Part shown: in pieces, positions 1-8,780 of the stretch
How the letters are laid out: every line of letters starts with the position of its first letter
How positions within the stretch are numbered: position 1 is the first letter of the stretch
DNA from: Porphyromonas gingivicanis JCM 15907
GTDB taxonomy: Bacteria > Bacteroidota > Bacteroidia > Bacteroidales > Porphyromonadaceae
Assembly (NCBI RefSeq): GCF_000614585.1
Contig: NZ_BAKX01000002.1
Coordinates: 186,001 to 250,000 of the forward strand
Direction: 5' to 3'
DNA: 64,000 nt
The notes under the pieces: model-generated
The model's database searches: none
The model's input: the letters and a program-made list of their open reading frames with translations, nothing else
Told to the model about the DNA's origin: nothing
Made by a program: the position numbers and the translations under genes

Positions 1-705
1 TGGGGCAATTGCTATCGAAAAGAAGCACAAGAAGGATTGGAAAAGAACGAACTCTCTGTATATAAAGAAAAAGCTATGTTGGGTCTCTGGCTTTCGGGTA
101 CACGAGCAGAAAACAACTGGCTTACTCCTGCGCAGAAGATGACCGTTTATCACCTCAAATCGGATGTAGAGAATCTTTTCCGACGTATGCACATTGTGCC
201 TGATACCCTTCATCTAACAATTTCTTCCAACGACCTTTTTACGGACTGTTTAGAGTATCGTATAGGCGATGCCTCAGGGGCTTGTATTGCATGGTTGGGT
301 AGGGTTAAGCCTGAGATTACCCACTCTTTTGAGATTGAAGATCCTGTTTTCTATGCCGAGATAGACCGCACACTCCTTATGCAGTGGGGTAGAAAAAGCC
401 CTCTTCAAGCTAAGGAAATTAACAAATACCCCGTAGTGAAGAGGGATTTGGCTCTTCTTTTGGATGAGGCTATACCTTTTATTGAAATTGAAAAGATAGC
501 CTACAAGGCAGAGCGCAAACTACTCCAACGTGTAGAACTCTTTGACGTATATACGGGTAAGAACCTCCCTGAGGGTAAAAAGAGTTATGCCGTGAGCTTC
601 TATCTACAAGACGAAACAGCCACACTTACCGATAAACAGATTGAAAAGAGTATGCTCCGCATCCGTCAGATGCTTGAAAAAGAGTTAGGAGCATCGTTAC
701 GATAA
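1..705 (+). CDS. pheT: Phenylalanine--tRNA ligase beta subunit, C-terminal part (gene starts before the window)
   Basis: The reading frame is open from base 1 with no start codon in context, so this is the last ~234 residues of a protein of about 800. PheT is the beta subunit of the alpha2beta2 enzyme that charges tRNA-Phe in the cytoplasm. The final ~95 residues match the ferredoxin-fold anticodon-binding (FDX-ACB) domain: a KYPVVKRDLALLLDE stretch, then the VELFDVYTGKNLPEGKKS segment, and a SFYLQDETATLTDKQI stretch near the end. The part before it belongs to the catalytic-like core (B6/B7 region). The gene is followed by yebC after 35 bases, a common Bacteroidetes order. Identification is by sequence recognition and is firm; only the truncation by the window edge limits it. 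Confidence 0.95.
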   Translation, partial: WGNCYRKEAQEGLEKNELSVYKEKAMLGLWLSGTRAENNWLTPAQKMTVYHLKSDVENLFRRMHIVPDTLHLTISSNDLFTDCLEYRIGDASGACIAWLGRVKPEITHSFEIEDPVFYAEIDRTLLMQWGRKSPLQAKEINKYPVVKRDLALLLDEAIPFIEIEKIAYKAERKLLQRVELFDVYTGKNLPEGKKSYAVSFYLQDETATLTDKQIEKSMLRIRQMLEKELGASLR

Positions 706-740
706 ATAATAAAAGAATAATATAGAGATACGAAAGATTT

Positions 741-1463
741 ATGGGAAGAGCTTTTGAATATCGCAAAGCACGAAAGATGAAACGCTGGGGCAACATGGCT
801 CGCGTCTTCACAAAGTTAGGTAAAGAGATAACCATGGCGGTAAAAGCTGGTGGTTCGGACCCTGATACCAATCCCCGTTTACGCGTTCTTATACAGACGG
901 CTAAGAAAGAAAATATGCCTAAGGAAAACGTGGAGCGTGCCATCAAAAAGGCGACCGACAAGGACTTTTCTGATTATAAGGAGGTCAACTACGAAGGATA
1001 TGGTCCTAACGGAATAGCCATCTTTGTAGAGACTGCTACAGACAACACTACTCGTACTGTTGCCAATGTGCGTAGTTACTTCAACAAACATGGCGGTAGT
1101 CTTGGTACTACGGGTAGCCTTGAGTTCCTATTCGACCATAAATGTGTCTTCCATCTTCGTAAACGAGAAGACATAGATTTGGAGGAATTTTCGCTTGAGG
1201 TTATCGACTTTGGTGTGGAGGACGAAATTGAAGAGGAGGAGGGCGAACTCATTCTCTATGGAGAGTTTGCTCAAAATGCCGCTTTACAGAGCTACCTCGA
1301 AGAGAATGGTTGGGAAATCCTTTCGGCAGAGTTTGTACGTATCCCCAAAGACTATCGTGACGTAACGCCCGAAGAGGCAGAGCAAGTGAATAAATTAATC
1401 GAAAAGATTGAAGAAGACGAAGATGTACAAAACGTCTTTACCAATATGCGTGAGGCGGAGTAA
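741..1463 (+). CDS. yebC: YebC/PmpR family protein (TACO1-like)
   Basis: A 240-residue cytoplasmic protein of the YebC family, usual length 235-250. The N-terminus has the family signature: GRAFEYRKARKMKRWGNMA, followed by a FTKLGKEITMAVKAGG helix and the DPDTNPRLR turn. The acidic insert EEEEGELILYG and the C-terminal tail are typical. Members are described as transcriptional regulators (PmpR) and, more recently, as ribosome-associated factors that help translate proline-rich stretches. Which role applies here cannot be seen from sequence. It lies 35 bases after pheT and is probably co-transcribed with it; a strong hairpin with T-rich tail follows at 1544-1585. Confidence 0.93.
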   Translation: MGRAFEYRKARKMKRWGNMARVFTKLGKEITMAVKAGGSDPDTNPRLRVLIQTAKKENMPKENVERAIKKATDKDFSDYKEVNYEGYGPNGIAIFVETATDNTTRTVANVRSYFNKHGGSLGTTGSLEFLFDHKCVFHLRKREDIDLEEFSLEVIDFGVEDEIEEEEGELILYGEFAQNAALQSYLEENGWEILSAEFVRIPKDYRDVTPEEAEQVNKLIEKIEEDEDVQNVFTNMREAE

Positions 1464-1543
1464 GTCTCACTACTTGGGGGATTGCCCCTTGAGAGGGAGG
1501 GCGTGATGAACGCTCCCTTTGCTCCCTTTCATTCCCTTAAATT

Positions 1544-1585
1544 AACCCCTCCCTTCTCTCTACGAAGCGGAGGGGTTCTCTTTTT
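1544..1585 (+). terminator. Rho-independent terminator after yebC
   Basis: Perfect 9-bp inverted repeat AACCCCTCC / GGAGGGGTT with a 16-base loop, followed by a T-rich run (ctcttttt). It lies 80 bases after the yebC stop. The right arm runs directly into the first copy of the 46-bp repeat. Confidence 0.75.
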
Positions 1586-1620
1586 CGACTTTGCATAACA
1601 GAGGTTTGGCTTCGTTGTTG
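1575..1620 (+). repeat. 46-bp direct repeat, copy 1
   Basis: Identical over 46 bases to 1752-1797. It starts gttctctttttcgactttgc and ends ggcttcgttgttg. The region after this copy contains the GTAC palindrome. It looks like a dispersed intergenic element rather than coding DNA; that is inference. Confidence 0.8.
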
Positions 1621-1751
1621 TCGGCGTTCTGGGTCAGTCACGTACCTGTGTACGCTCCTTTCCCCCTCATCCTCCACGCCTTGCCCTCCCTCTATTCTCC
1701 AAAGTCTCTGCAAAGGCATCCTTCGTTGCCTTTGGGGCACTTATTGCCAAA

Positions 1752-1797
1752 GTTCTCTTTTTCGACTTTGCATAACAGAGGTTTGGCTTCGTTGTTG
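1752..1797 (+). repeat. 46-bp direct repeat, copy 2
   Basis: Second exact copy of the 46-bp unit at 1575-1620. The 177-bp period is not matched by similarity in the rest of the unit, so this is a pair of short repeats and not a tandem duplication. Confidence 0.8.
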
Positions 1798-1872
1798 TTG
1801 CTCTTCGAGGGGATGCTGGGAGTATCTCCTCTTCATCGCAGAGTGCAAAGAGGGCTTTTTATGATACGCCTA

Positions 1873-1903
1873 TTCGACAGTTTCGATACTTCGTTTACCT
1901 TTG
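1873..1903 (+). promoter_or_regulatory. Bacteroidetes-type promoter upstream of dgt
   Basis: TTCG (one mismatch to the -33 element TTTG), a 19-base spacer, then TACCTTTG, a full match to the -7 element TAnnTTTG of the Bacteroidetes primary sigma factor. The start codon of dgt is about 30 bases downstream. Confidence 0.5.
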
Positions 1904-1935
1904 TAACAATCACAATAAGATAAAAAGGTTACATT

Positions 1936-3287
1936 ATGGCAATGACTTGGAAGAATCTTCTGTCCGATATGCGTTTGGGTAAAGAGGACGAGAGGCGCAA
2001 TATCACCGTCCTCTCCTCTGGGGCAGGGCGCAGTTCCGACTTCGAGAGAGATTTTGACCGTCTGATTTTTTCAGCACCCTTTCGGCGTTTGCAGAACAAA
2101 GCGCAGGTCTTTCCCTTACCAGGCAATGTATTTGTACATAATAGGCTCACACACAGCTTAGAGGTGAGCTGCGTGGGCCGTTCACTGGGCAATAATATCA
2201 CACGCCATTTGCAGCGCAAGTATGGGGCAGAACTCTTTGACCCTTTGGCAATTGCTCCATAGTATCTTCGGCTTGTTTGGCGCACGATATGGGTAATCCG
2301 CCCTTTGGGCACAGTGGCGAGCGGGCTATTTCGAGTTACTTTGCCGATGGACCTGGTAAGCAGTGGGAGGAGCAGGTGCGCCGTGAGGGCGGACGCTGGG
2401 ACGACTTCCTCCACTTCGAGGGCAATGCCAATACGTTCCGTCTGCTCACGCACCAGTTCGAGGGGCGTCGCAAGGGGGGCTTCGGACTCACTTACACTAC
2501 GCTGGCTTCGGTGGTTAAGTATCCTTTTTCCTCCACGGCGGGGCAGAAGAAGGGCAAGTTTGGCTTCTTTGAAACCGAGCAAAATACCTTTCGCACCATT
2601 GCAGACCATTTGGGGTTGATTTGCTTTGAAGAGGAACCTTTGCGCTATGCTCGCCATCCGTTGGTCTTTTTGGTAGAGGCGGCAGACGATATTTGCTACC
2701 AGATAATGGATTTGGAGGATGCCTGCAAACTTCGACTTTTGGGTTATCAAGAGGTGATACAACTGATGTTGGACTTTTTCTCCGAGGAGGAGCAGAATCA
2801 TATCCAAGCTATTGCCGATAGTATCCACGACAAGAATGAGAGCATTGCCTACGTGCGCTCTAAGGTTATCAATCTTTTGGTCGAGGAGTGTTCTGAAGCC
2901 TTCTTGCGCAACGAGGCTGCTATCTTGGAAGGTACCTTTCAAGGGGCTCTAATTAACGCTACTTCTGACCGATGCGCCAAGGCATACGAAAAGTCGAGCA
3001 AGATAGCTCGCCAACACATCTACGTTACTCAAGATGTAGTGGATGTGGAGCTGGCAGGGCATCGCATCTTCGAGGAGATTATAGACCGTATGATGTATGC
3101 ATTGCTCCACCCAGAGAACTCCTATTCGAAGACCTTCCTCAAGCGAGTTAGCAGTCAGTACAACACTAAGGCAGATCGCCTTTATGGCAAGATTCAGTGT
3201 ACGCTGGACTTTCTATCGGGGATGACGGACCTCTATGCACTCGACCTCTACCGCAAGCTAACGGGAATGAACCTCCCCGCTGTCTGA
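1936..3287 (+). CDS. dgt: dGTPase-like deoxynucleoside triphosphate triphosphohydrolase (frame broken at ~2254)
   Basis: HD-domain enzyme of the dGTPase family, which removes triphosphate from dNTPs in the cytoplasm. Visible metal-site motifs are RLTHSLEV (first His) and the HD pair in AHDMGNPPFGHSGE; the family's N-terminal SSAGRSSDFERDFDRLIFS-like region is also present as SSGAGRSSDFERDFDR. The frame stops at 2260 (LAIAP*), and the protein resumes in the next frame as SIVSSACLAHDMGN. One extra G at about 2254 restores LAIGSIVSSACLAHDMGN, giving ~450 residues, the normal family length. I treat it as one gene with a likely sequencing deletion. An actual frameshift would cut off the catalytic HD pair. 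Confidence 0.88.
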
Positions 3288-3539
3288 CTCTCATACCTTT
3301 CCGATTAGTAACGTTATCGGTTGCGAATGAAAGGGTGGGAGGGAGTCGTTAAAAGGATTAACCCTTTCGGAAGTTAGCACAGATGGTTACAAGAGTTTGC
3401 ACAGATGCTTTTGTTCGGAGGGTATATACCCTGCAATGCTACCTTCTTTACCTTTCTTGACGATATAGTTGAGTAGCTCTTTGTAAAGACTTTCTTACTC
3501 TCTTTGTAGAGCTTCTTGAGGATGGGGCAAACGTACTAA

Positions 3540-3570
3540 GGAGTAGGGCAAAACGCCCTGCTCCTTTTTC
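3540..3570 (+). terminator. Rho-independent terminator, 250 bases after dgt
   Basis: GGAGTAGGGC - aaaac - GCCCTGCTCC forms a 10-bp stem with one G-U pair, followed by TTTTTCTTTTTC. It is the first strong stop downstream of dgt. Confidence 0.7.
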
Positions 3571-3866
3571 TTTTTCTTTTTCGACAATCTCTATTATTCC
3601 CCTTTTTGATAGAGAGAAATGCTTCTTTCTTTTCTTAATAGGTGAGCTGTATTTGTTGTGAAAATGGATGGCTATAAGAAGCCGAAAGTAATGTGAGAAG
3701 CCAGTTCTTGCTACTTCTTTTTTTGTTAAAATAGCAAATAAGCCTCTATTCTTTTCTTTTTTTCTAACCCTAAAACCCTCTGTGATCCCATTAAAAAGTA
3801 TGGGTAAAAATCGGACATGAAAAATAAGGGTTTATTTGTTGATTATTAGTTGTTTATGAGGTTTTG

Positions 3867-3888
3867 ATGTCCGAAATTGACAGATTTT
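3867..3888 (+). repeat. 22-bp direct repeat, copy 1 (ATGTCCGAAATTGACAGATT...)
   Basis: Exact 22-base match to 3900-3921, centre-to-centre distance 33 bases with an 11-base spacer. The core ATGTCCGA also occurs inverted (TCGGACAT) at 3811-3818. It lies 240 bases before the LRR gene start. Confidence 0.75.
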
Positions 3889-3899
3889 GTACAGGAAGA

Positions 3900-3921
3900 A
3901 TGTCCGAAATTGACAGATTTT
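3900..3921 (+). repeat. 22-bp direct repeat, copy 2
   Basis: Second exact copy of the 22-base unit. The period of 33 bases is about three helical turns, so both copies would face the same side of DNA if bound by protein; this is inference. Confidence 0.75.
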
Positions 3922-4126
3922 TGGCAGAATTTGATAAGTGGATAATGGAAATAACTCCGAACTTTGCAAAATATAAAAGGAGTAATCTTTATGGATGCTC
4001 CTACGCAATGTCTTCCGATAATATCTTCAAAAGAACCATTGTGAGTGGGTGCTTTTGTGATTTTTGTAAAGGTCTTTTTTTAGACCGATATTTGGTGTGA
4101 AAAAAAGCAATGAAAATATAGTCAAA

Positions 4127-6540
4127 ATGAAAAAAGAAACTACTTTCCGGGGCTTATTTATAGTCCTTATGGTGCTACTCTCCTTTGGAGGAATGGAGGC
4201 GCAAAATCAGATTACGATGACAACAAGCAAGGCTGTCGGTGAAACCCTTGGTTTGAGTATTGAAGCCAATGGAGATTTTACTGTCGAGGGAGCAACCCTT
4301 GACAGTGGCACAGACTACACGCTAACCGCCACTGATGGACGTATTACCATTAAGGGCGATGTAATAGAGCTTTTTTGCAACAATAATACTCTCACACAGC
4401 TTGATGTAACCCAAAGCCCCAACCTCAAAGAATTGCGTTGCTGGAATAATCAACTCTCTGAGCTTGATGTTACCCACAACAAAGTACTTGAGACACTCTC
4501 TTGTCGTGGCAATCTTCTTACCCAACTCGATGTTCGACAAAACTCCAAGCTAAAAAATCTTGACTGTTCTTCCAACCAACTCTCTCAGCTTGATGTGAGC
4601 CAAAACCCTAATCTTACGGCTCTGTTCTGTAATATCAATCAAATTACGGAACTTGATATTAAACAAAATGTAGGGCTTAGCACGCTCTATTGTAATGATA
4701 ATCAACTCTCTCAGTTGGATGTTAGTATCAATACGCAACTTTATGCGCTCGACTGCTCTTTTAATCAACTCACCCAGCTCGATATTAGCAAAAATACGGG
4801 GCTTAGTACTCTCGAATGTTCCAGCAACCAGCTTACCCAGCTTGATGTCGAGAAAAATAAAGCATTAGTAACTCTTAAATGTGCTGGCAATCGACTCGCT
4901 CAGCTCGATATTAGCAAAAATACGAGGCTTAAGCACCTCAACTGCTCTGCCAATCTGCTTACTCAACTTGATATTGATCAGAATACGGAATTGCAGAGTC
5001 TGAAGTGCTCCTCCAACCAGCTTACTCAGCTTGATTTAAGCGCGCACACGGACCTACAGGAGCTTGATTGCTCTACTAATCGGCTGACTCAACTCAATGT
5101 GAGCGAAAGCAAAAATTTGAATGCTCTCTTTTGCTCTCAAAATGCGATTAGAGGGAGCGAAATGAATGCCCTCATAGCTTCTCTTCCTTACCGACATAGT
5201 TCTCTACGACAAGGTTTCTTTGGAGTAGTAAACTTTTCAACCCCAGATATAACCGAGGGGAATATCTGTACGAGAAAGCAGGTAGCTTCGATACGCTCTA
5301 AGAATTGGATAGCCTTGGAGCTTAAGAAAGACAATATAGTAGAATATGCAGGCAGTAAAGAGATAGGTAGTGGGGTCATCACGATGAAGACCAGCAAAGC
5401 TGTAGGAGAGAGTATCGACTTAGCCCTTGAGGTAGATGCAGACTTTGAGGTAGAGGGAGTGGCTGAAGGAGATGATGGCAACTACCTCCTTACAGACGAG
5501 GGTGGACGTATCACGATAAAAGGAGATGTAATCTCGCTCGACTGCTCTCAAAACCAACTTACCGACATTGATTTTAGCAAAAATAGTCGTTTGGAGCTAC
5601 TCCGTTGTAAGCAAAATCTCCTTAAGGGGGCGAAGATGGATGCCCTCATTGCCTCGCTTCCTGACCGAAGTAGTCAGGGTGTAAAGGGAGAGTTCAGGGT
5701 GGTAGATTTTTCAGACCCCGATTATCCAGAGGGCAATGTCTGCACTAAAAAGCAGGTGCAGATGCTTTGGCTCGTGGTTGGATTGCCAAAGAGTGGAAAG
5801 AGGACCTCGGAAGTTGGGTAGACTACACGGGAAGTGAAGAGGTTGGCAGTGGTGTAATTACGATGAAGAGCAACAAAGCCGTAGGTAGTAGTATCTACCT
5901 GTCTGTAGCAGAAGTCAATGGAGCTTTTGAAGTAGAGGGGGCAACTCATAAGAGCGATAGCGAATATACACTTACTAATACGGAGGGGCGCATTACTATC
6001 AAAGGAGATGTAGTTAAGTTCTTTTGTAGTGAAAATGAACTTACTCAGATCGATGTGAGCCAAAATGCAGAGCTCGTGCAACTTTGTTGCTCTGAAAACG
6101 AACTTACTCAGCTTGATGTAAGCAAAAATATAAAGCTCAATGAGTTAGATTGTTCTCAAAACCGCATCAAGGGGGAAAAGATGGATGCTCTTATCGCTTC
6201 GCTTCCTGACCGAAGCAATGAAGAGAAAAAAGGAAAGTTTGAAGTGATAGACTTCTCAGATGTTAGAAGTCCAGAAAGTAATGTTTGCTCTAAGAAGCAG
6301 GTAGCAACCGCCAAGACTCGAGGTTGGATTGCCAAAGAGTGGAATCCCAATGAAAAGAGTTGGAAAGACTACGAGGGTAGCGAAGATGTGTCTATCGACG
6401 ATGTTTTGGCGCAAGAGGAGGCTACTATTGTGGCGATATATAGTGTAGAGGGTCGTCGCCTTGCGGAGTTGCAAGAGGGGGTAAACATCATCCGCCTCAG
6501 CAATGGTAAGACTCGCAAAGTGCTTCACCGCATCAAGTAG
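4127..6540 (+). CDS. InlJ-like leucine-rich-repeat surface protein with T9SS sorting domain (frame broken at ~5758)
   Basis: Secreted protein of about 804 residues. I start at ATG 4127, which gives a clean signal peptide (MKKETTFRGLFIVLMVLLSF...GGMEAQ); an in-frame GTG at 4097 adds ten residues. Three modules each open with an ITMxxxKAVG beta segment and a GRITIKGDVI strand, then carry 21-residue leucine-rich repeats of consensus LxxLxCSxNQLTQLDVSxNxx with a conserved Cys: about 13, 2 and 3 repeats. Each module closes with MDALIASLPDR...VDFS...GNVCTKKQV. The Cys-bearing 21-residue repeat is the InlJ type known from Listeria and P. gingivalis InlJ. The last ~55 residues (IVAIYSVEGRRLAELQ, ending in a basic NGKTRKVLHRIK tail) resemble a type A T9SS sorting domain, so cell-surface attachment is predicted. 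One missing G at 5758 splits module 2 from module 3; restoring it gives KKQVADALARGWIAKEW, matching the module 3 end. Confidence 0.82.
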
Positions 6541-6611
6541 TACTCTATGTATAAAGAATAGTCTCACATAGGAGTCCCTATTTTGAGACTCTTGCACATT
6601 CTTGTCTTTTA

Positions 6612-6660
6612 TTCCGTCCCTTAGAGTCTTCCTATCAGCTCTAAAGGGGCGGAATTTTTT
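6612..6660 (+). terminator. Rho-independent terminator after the LRR gene
   Basis: TTCCGTCCCTTAGAG pairs with CTCTAAAGGGGCGGAA (one G-U, one bulge), followed by TTTTTT. It lies 72 bases after the LRR stop. Confidence 0.85.
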
Positions 6661-6835
6661 AATAGCCTACCAGTGAAGAGGCAAGATAGTTGCAGCCCCT
6701 TTCTTGATTTTAGATAAATATGTATAGATAGAGTCTTTCGTACATCGCTGGGGGAGTAGCGAGGAGTTTAGCGGAAGAATAGATGCATCTTTTGCCACCT
6801 CCTCATTGCCTCGGTGCGCATCTCTACCGCCAGTA

Positions 6836-8656
6836 TCAGGAGTGAGTGGGGCATATGGGTGGTAGAGAGGCTTTACCTTGTAGCACCTCTCGACACCAGC
6901 GGAGCAGTTGCTCTTGTGGGTAGTAGGCTATTTGTTCGCCCGAGGGTGCATACCAAAAGGCTTGTGCCTTGAAACCTTTTTCCCGTTCGTGGCGCAGTAG
7001 CATTTGGGCTATACTGTGTGGGGTGCGGGGCGTGTTGCTCTCCTTTTCGTCAAGGTTGGGTGTTACTTCGGGTGGCGTATTGCATCTGCCAGGCGAGCCG
7101 TACTGTTCATCGCCCCGTACTCTGCGCCAGTTGTCACTGTTGAGTGCCGATTTCCTGAACGAAATACGAGCCCAAGCCATACCTTGATACTGCTCTTTGC
7201 GCTCCTTCTCGGGTGTAGTGTAGAGCATCTCTTCTACGCAGAGGGTATCTGCCAAGCGTACTAAGGCGATTTGCCCATAACGATTCGGTAGGTTGGGTAG
7301 GCGTTGTACCTCTACGATGCTGTCTGTGGGGGTGTGAAACTGCTCTTCTAAACCTCTCTTCCAAGCAGTGATGGCTTTGTATTGCCCTGCTGGAATTTGA
7401 GTGTTACTCCCCTGTATAGGATAGATTTTGCCCAGTCGCCCCTCGGTGCGTAGGGCTATGCCAAAGTGTTTCAAATCGAGCATCTCTCCCGTGGGGTTAA
7501 AGAGTTCTATGTATTCGCTCCCTCCTAATAGAGGGTAGTACATTACCTCGCTTAAGAGCGGATGTGTCTCTGGTTTCGGCTCTTCGGCAGGGAGTGGAGT
7601 GGGGCGTTCTTCTTCTAAGGAGAATATAAACTCCTCTTCGGGTAGAAGGTTGCCTTGTGGGGTGTATAGATTACGTAGCGTAAGCCGATAACGCCCCTCC
7701 GACAATGCCTCGGATAGGTGCAGGTACAGCAGATCGTCTTTAGCTTCGGGGTGTAAAGTGCCCTTATAGGGTTCCAATCGAGCCTCTAAATGGCTTATAT
7801 CTAAAGACTTTTTGCAGTGTAATGTAAGCTGTTGGGGCGTATAACTTATGTCGTCAAAGGGGCTTTCGCCCTCGTTGGGTGTTGGTTCTTCGTTGGGAAG
7901 GGTACTGTTTGTTGTCTTCCAGCGTAGGAGTTGCCACCCTTTGGCTTGCTTTTTAGTATAGCGAATGTATAGCCCCCATGTGGGTTGCTGGGTTATGGGG
8001 CAGAGGGTTGGCTCTATGTCGATAGAGCCTATATGTCTCCACTCCTTTTGCAATGAATTGTGTGTATTGAGCCAAAGAGTACATCTCCCTTGGCTATTCC
8101 ATGAGATGCGCCACGAGAGGTGGTTTGAGCTATTGTCGAAACGGTATAGTATGTGGTCATTGAGTAGAGTAGAGAGCGGTGTGAGGAGCATTTCCTCCCC
8201 TTTCGTATGTCGCTTTTGGAGGGTGATGAGTTGTACCACCTTGTCTCTGCCGATAGAGAGGGCTACGAAATTTTGTTCGTTCCTTTCGGATGTTCCCTTT
8301 GGGTAAGTATAGGGGTAGAGAAGAAGGTAAAAATGATTGTAAGAGGAGGGGGTAAACGAAAAACTAACCTCCCCTTGTAGCTGGTGGGGCAAGGAAGAAG
8401 AGTAGGGTGCGATAAGCCATGCTTCGTTATGCCGAGGGCGAGGTGAAGGGTCGGCAAGGTATAGCCCTCCGTCTCCTATTTGGAACTTCTCTACCGTGCC
8501 TTGCCACTGCTCTGAAGAGAGAGGGATACCCTCCCAAACATTACTTCCCTGTCCATAGAGGGGTGCCGAAGAGCATAGTATGCAGATACCGATGAGTAAG
8601 CAGAGTAGCGCAAGGCTTTTGGAGCGGTGTCGTGGCGAGAAAAAGTTGAGTTGCAT
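6836..8656 (-). CDS. Exported lamin-tail-domain protein
   Basis: 606-residue protein with an N-terminal signal peptide (hydrophobic LALLCLLIGICILCSSA, cleavage probably before GQGSN). The first ~250 residues look like a beta-rich lectin/laminin-G-like region. A segment from about residue 365 to 500 (LLSEVMYYPLLGGSEYIELFNPTG ... LDLKHFGIAL) fits the lamin tail domain (LTD), an Ig-like fold common in secreted Bacteroidetes proteins. The C-terminus is charged and lacks an obvious T9SS sorting domain. Function is unknown; LTDs usually serve as accessory or binding modules. The gene stands alone, convergent with the LRR gene and divergent from asd. Confidence 0.65.
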   Translation of the reverse strand: MQLNFFSPRHRSKSLALLCLLIGICILCSSAPLYGQGSNVWEGIPLSSEQWQGTVEKFQIGDGGLYLADPSPRPRHNEAWLIAPYSSSLPHQLQGEVSFSFTPSSYNHFYLLLYPYTYPKGTSERNEQNFVALSIGRDKVVQLITLQKRHTKGEEMLLTPLSTLLNDHILYRFDNSSNHLSWRISWNSQGRCTLWLNTHNSLQKEWRHIGSIDIEPTLCPITQQPTWGLYIRYTKKQAKGWQLLRWKTTNSTLPNEEPTPNEGESPFDDISYTPQQLTLHCKKSLDISHLEARLEPYKGTLHPEAKDDLLYLHLSEALSEGRYRLTLRNLYTPQGNLLPEEEFIFSLEEERPTPLPAEEPKPETHPLLSEVMYYPLLGGSEYIELFNPTGEMLDLKHFGIALRTEGRLGKIYPIQGSNTQIPAGQYKAITAWKRGLEEQFHTPTDSIVEVQRLPNLPNRYGQIALVRLADTLCVEEMLYTTPEKERKEQYQGMAWARISFRKSALNSDNWRRVRGDEQYGSPGRCNTPPEVTPNLDEKESNTPRTPHSIAQMLLRHEREKGFKAQAFWYAPSGEQIAYYPQEQLLRWCREVLQGKASLPPICPTHS

Positions 8657-8780
8657 AGCAGAGTGTAGGATGGTAATTGGCTTAAAGTGAGTATTTTTGT
8701 GTTCAGCTCTCTTGCAAGAAACCTATGAGGCTTCTTGAAGAGGCGAAATTAGATGTTTTTACTAAAAGAATAGAAAAGGT

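Larger units (their letters stand above)
1464..1935. other. Gene-free stretch between yebC and dgt
   Basis: 472 bases with no convincing gene. It holds the yebC terminator, two copies of a 46-bp direct repeat (1575-1620 and 1752-1797, period 177), a small palindrome CGTAC-CTGT-GTACG near 1638-1651, and the dgt promoter at its right end. Open frames here (for example 1537-1740 minus, 1591-1923 plus) are low-complexity, have no family resemblance and run through the repeats. Confidence 0.6.
3288..4126. other. 839-base gene-free stretch upstream of the LRR gene
   Basis: No convincing gene. It holds a terminator-like hairpin (3540-3570), two 22-bp direct repeats (3867-3888 and 3900-3921) with an inverted copy of their core near 3811-3818, and a small hairpin GGTCT/AGACC near 4069-4085 just before the LRR gene. 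A frame at 3864-4100 translates the repeats as MSEIDRF...MSEIDRF and has no family resemblance. The A+T-rich composition of 3570-4100 differs visibly from the neighbouring genes. Confidence 0.6.

Noticed and set aside
1537-1923. Overlapping open frames on both strands after yebC
   Set aside because: They cross the 46-bp repeats and a terminator and have no coding character.
3864-4100. Open frame of 78 codons on the plus strand upstream of the LRR gene
   Set aside because: It mostly translates the 22-bp repeats (MSEIDRF twice), overlaps the LRR leader and has no family resemblance.
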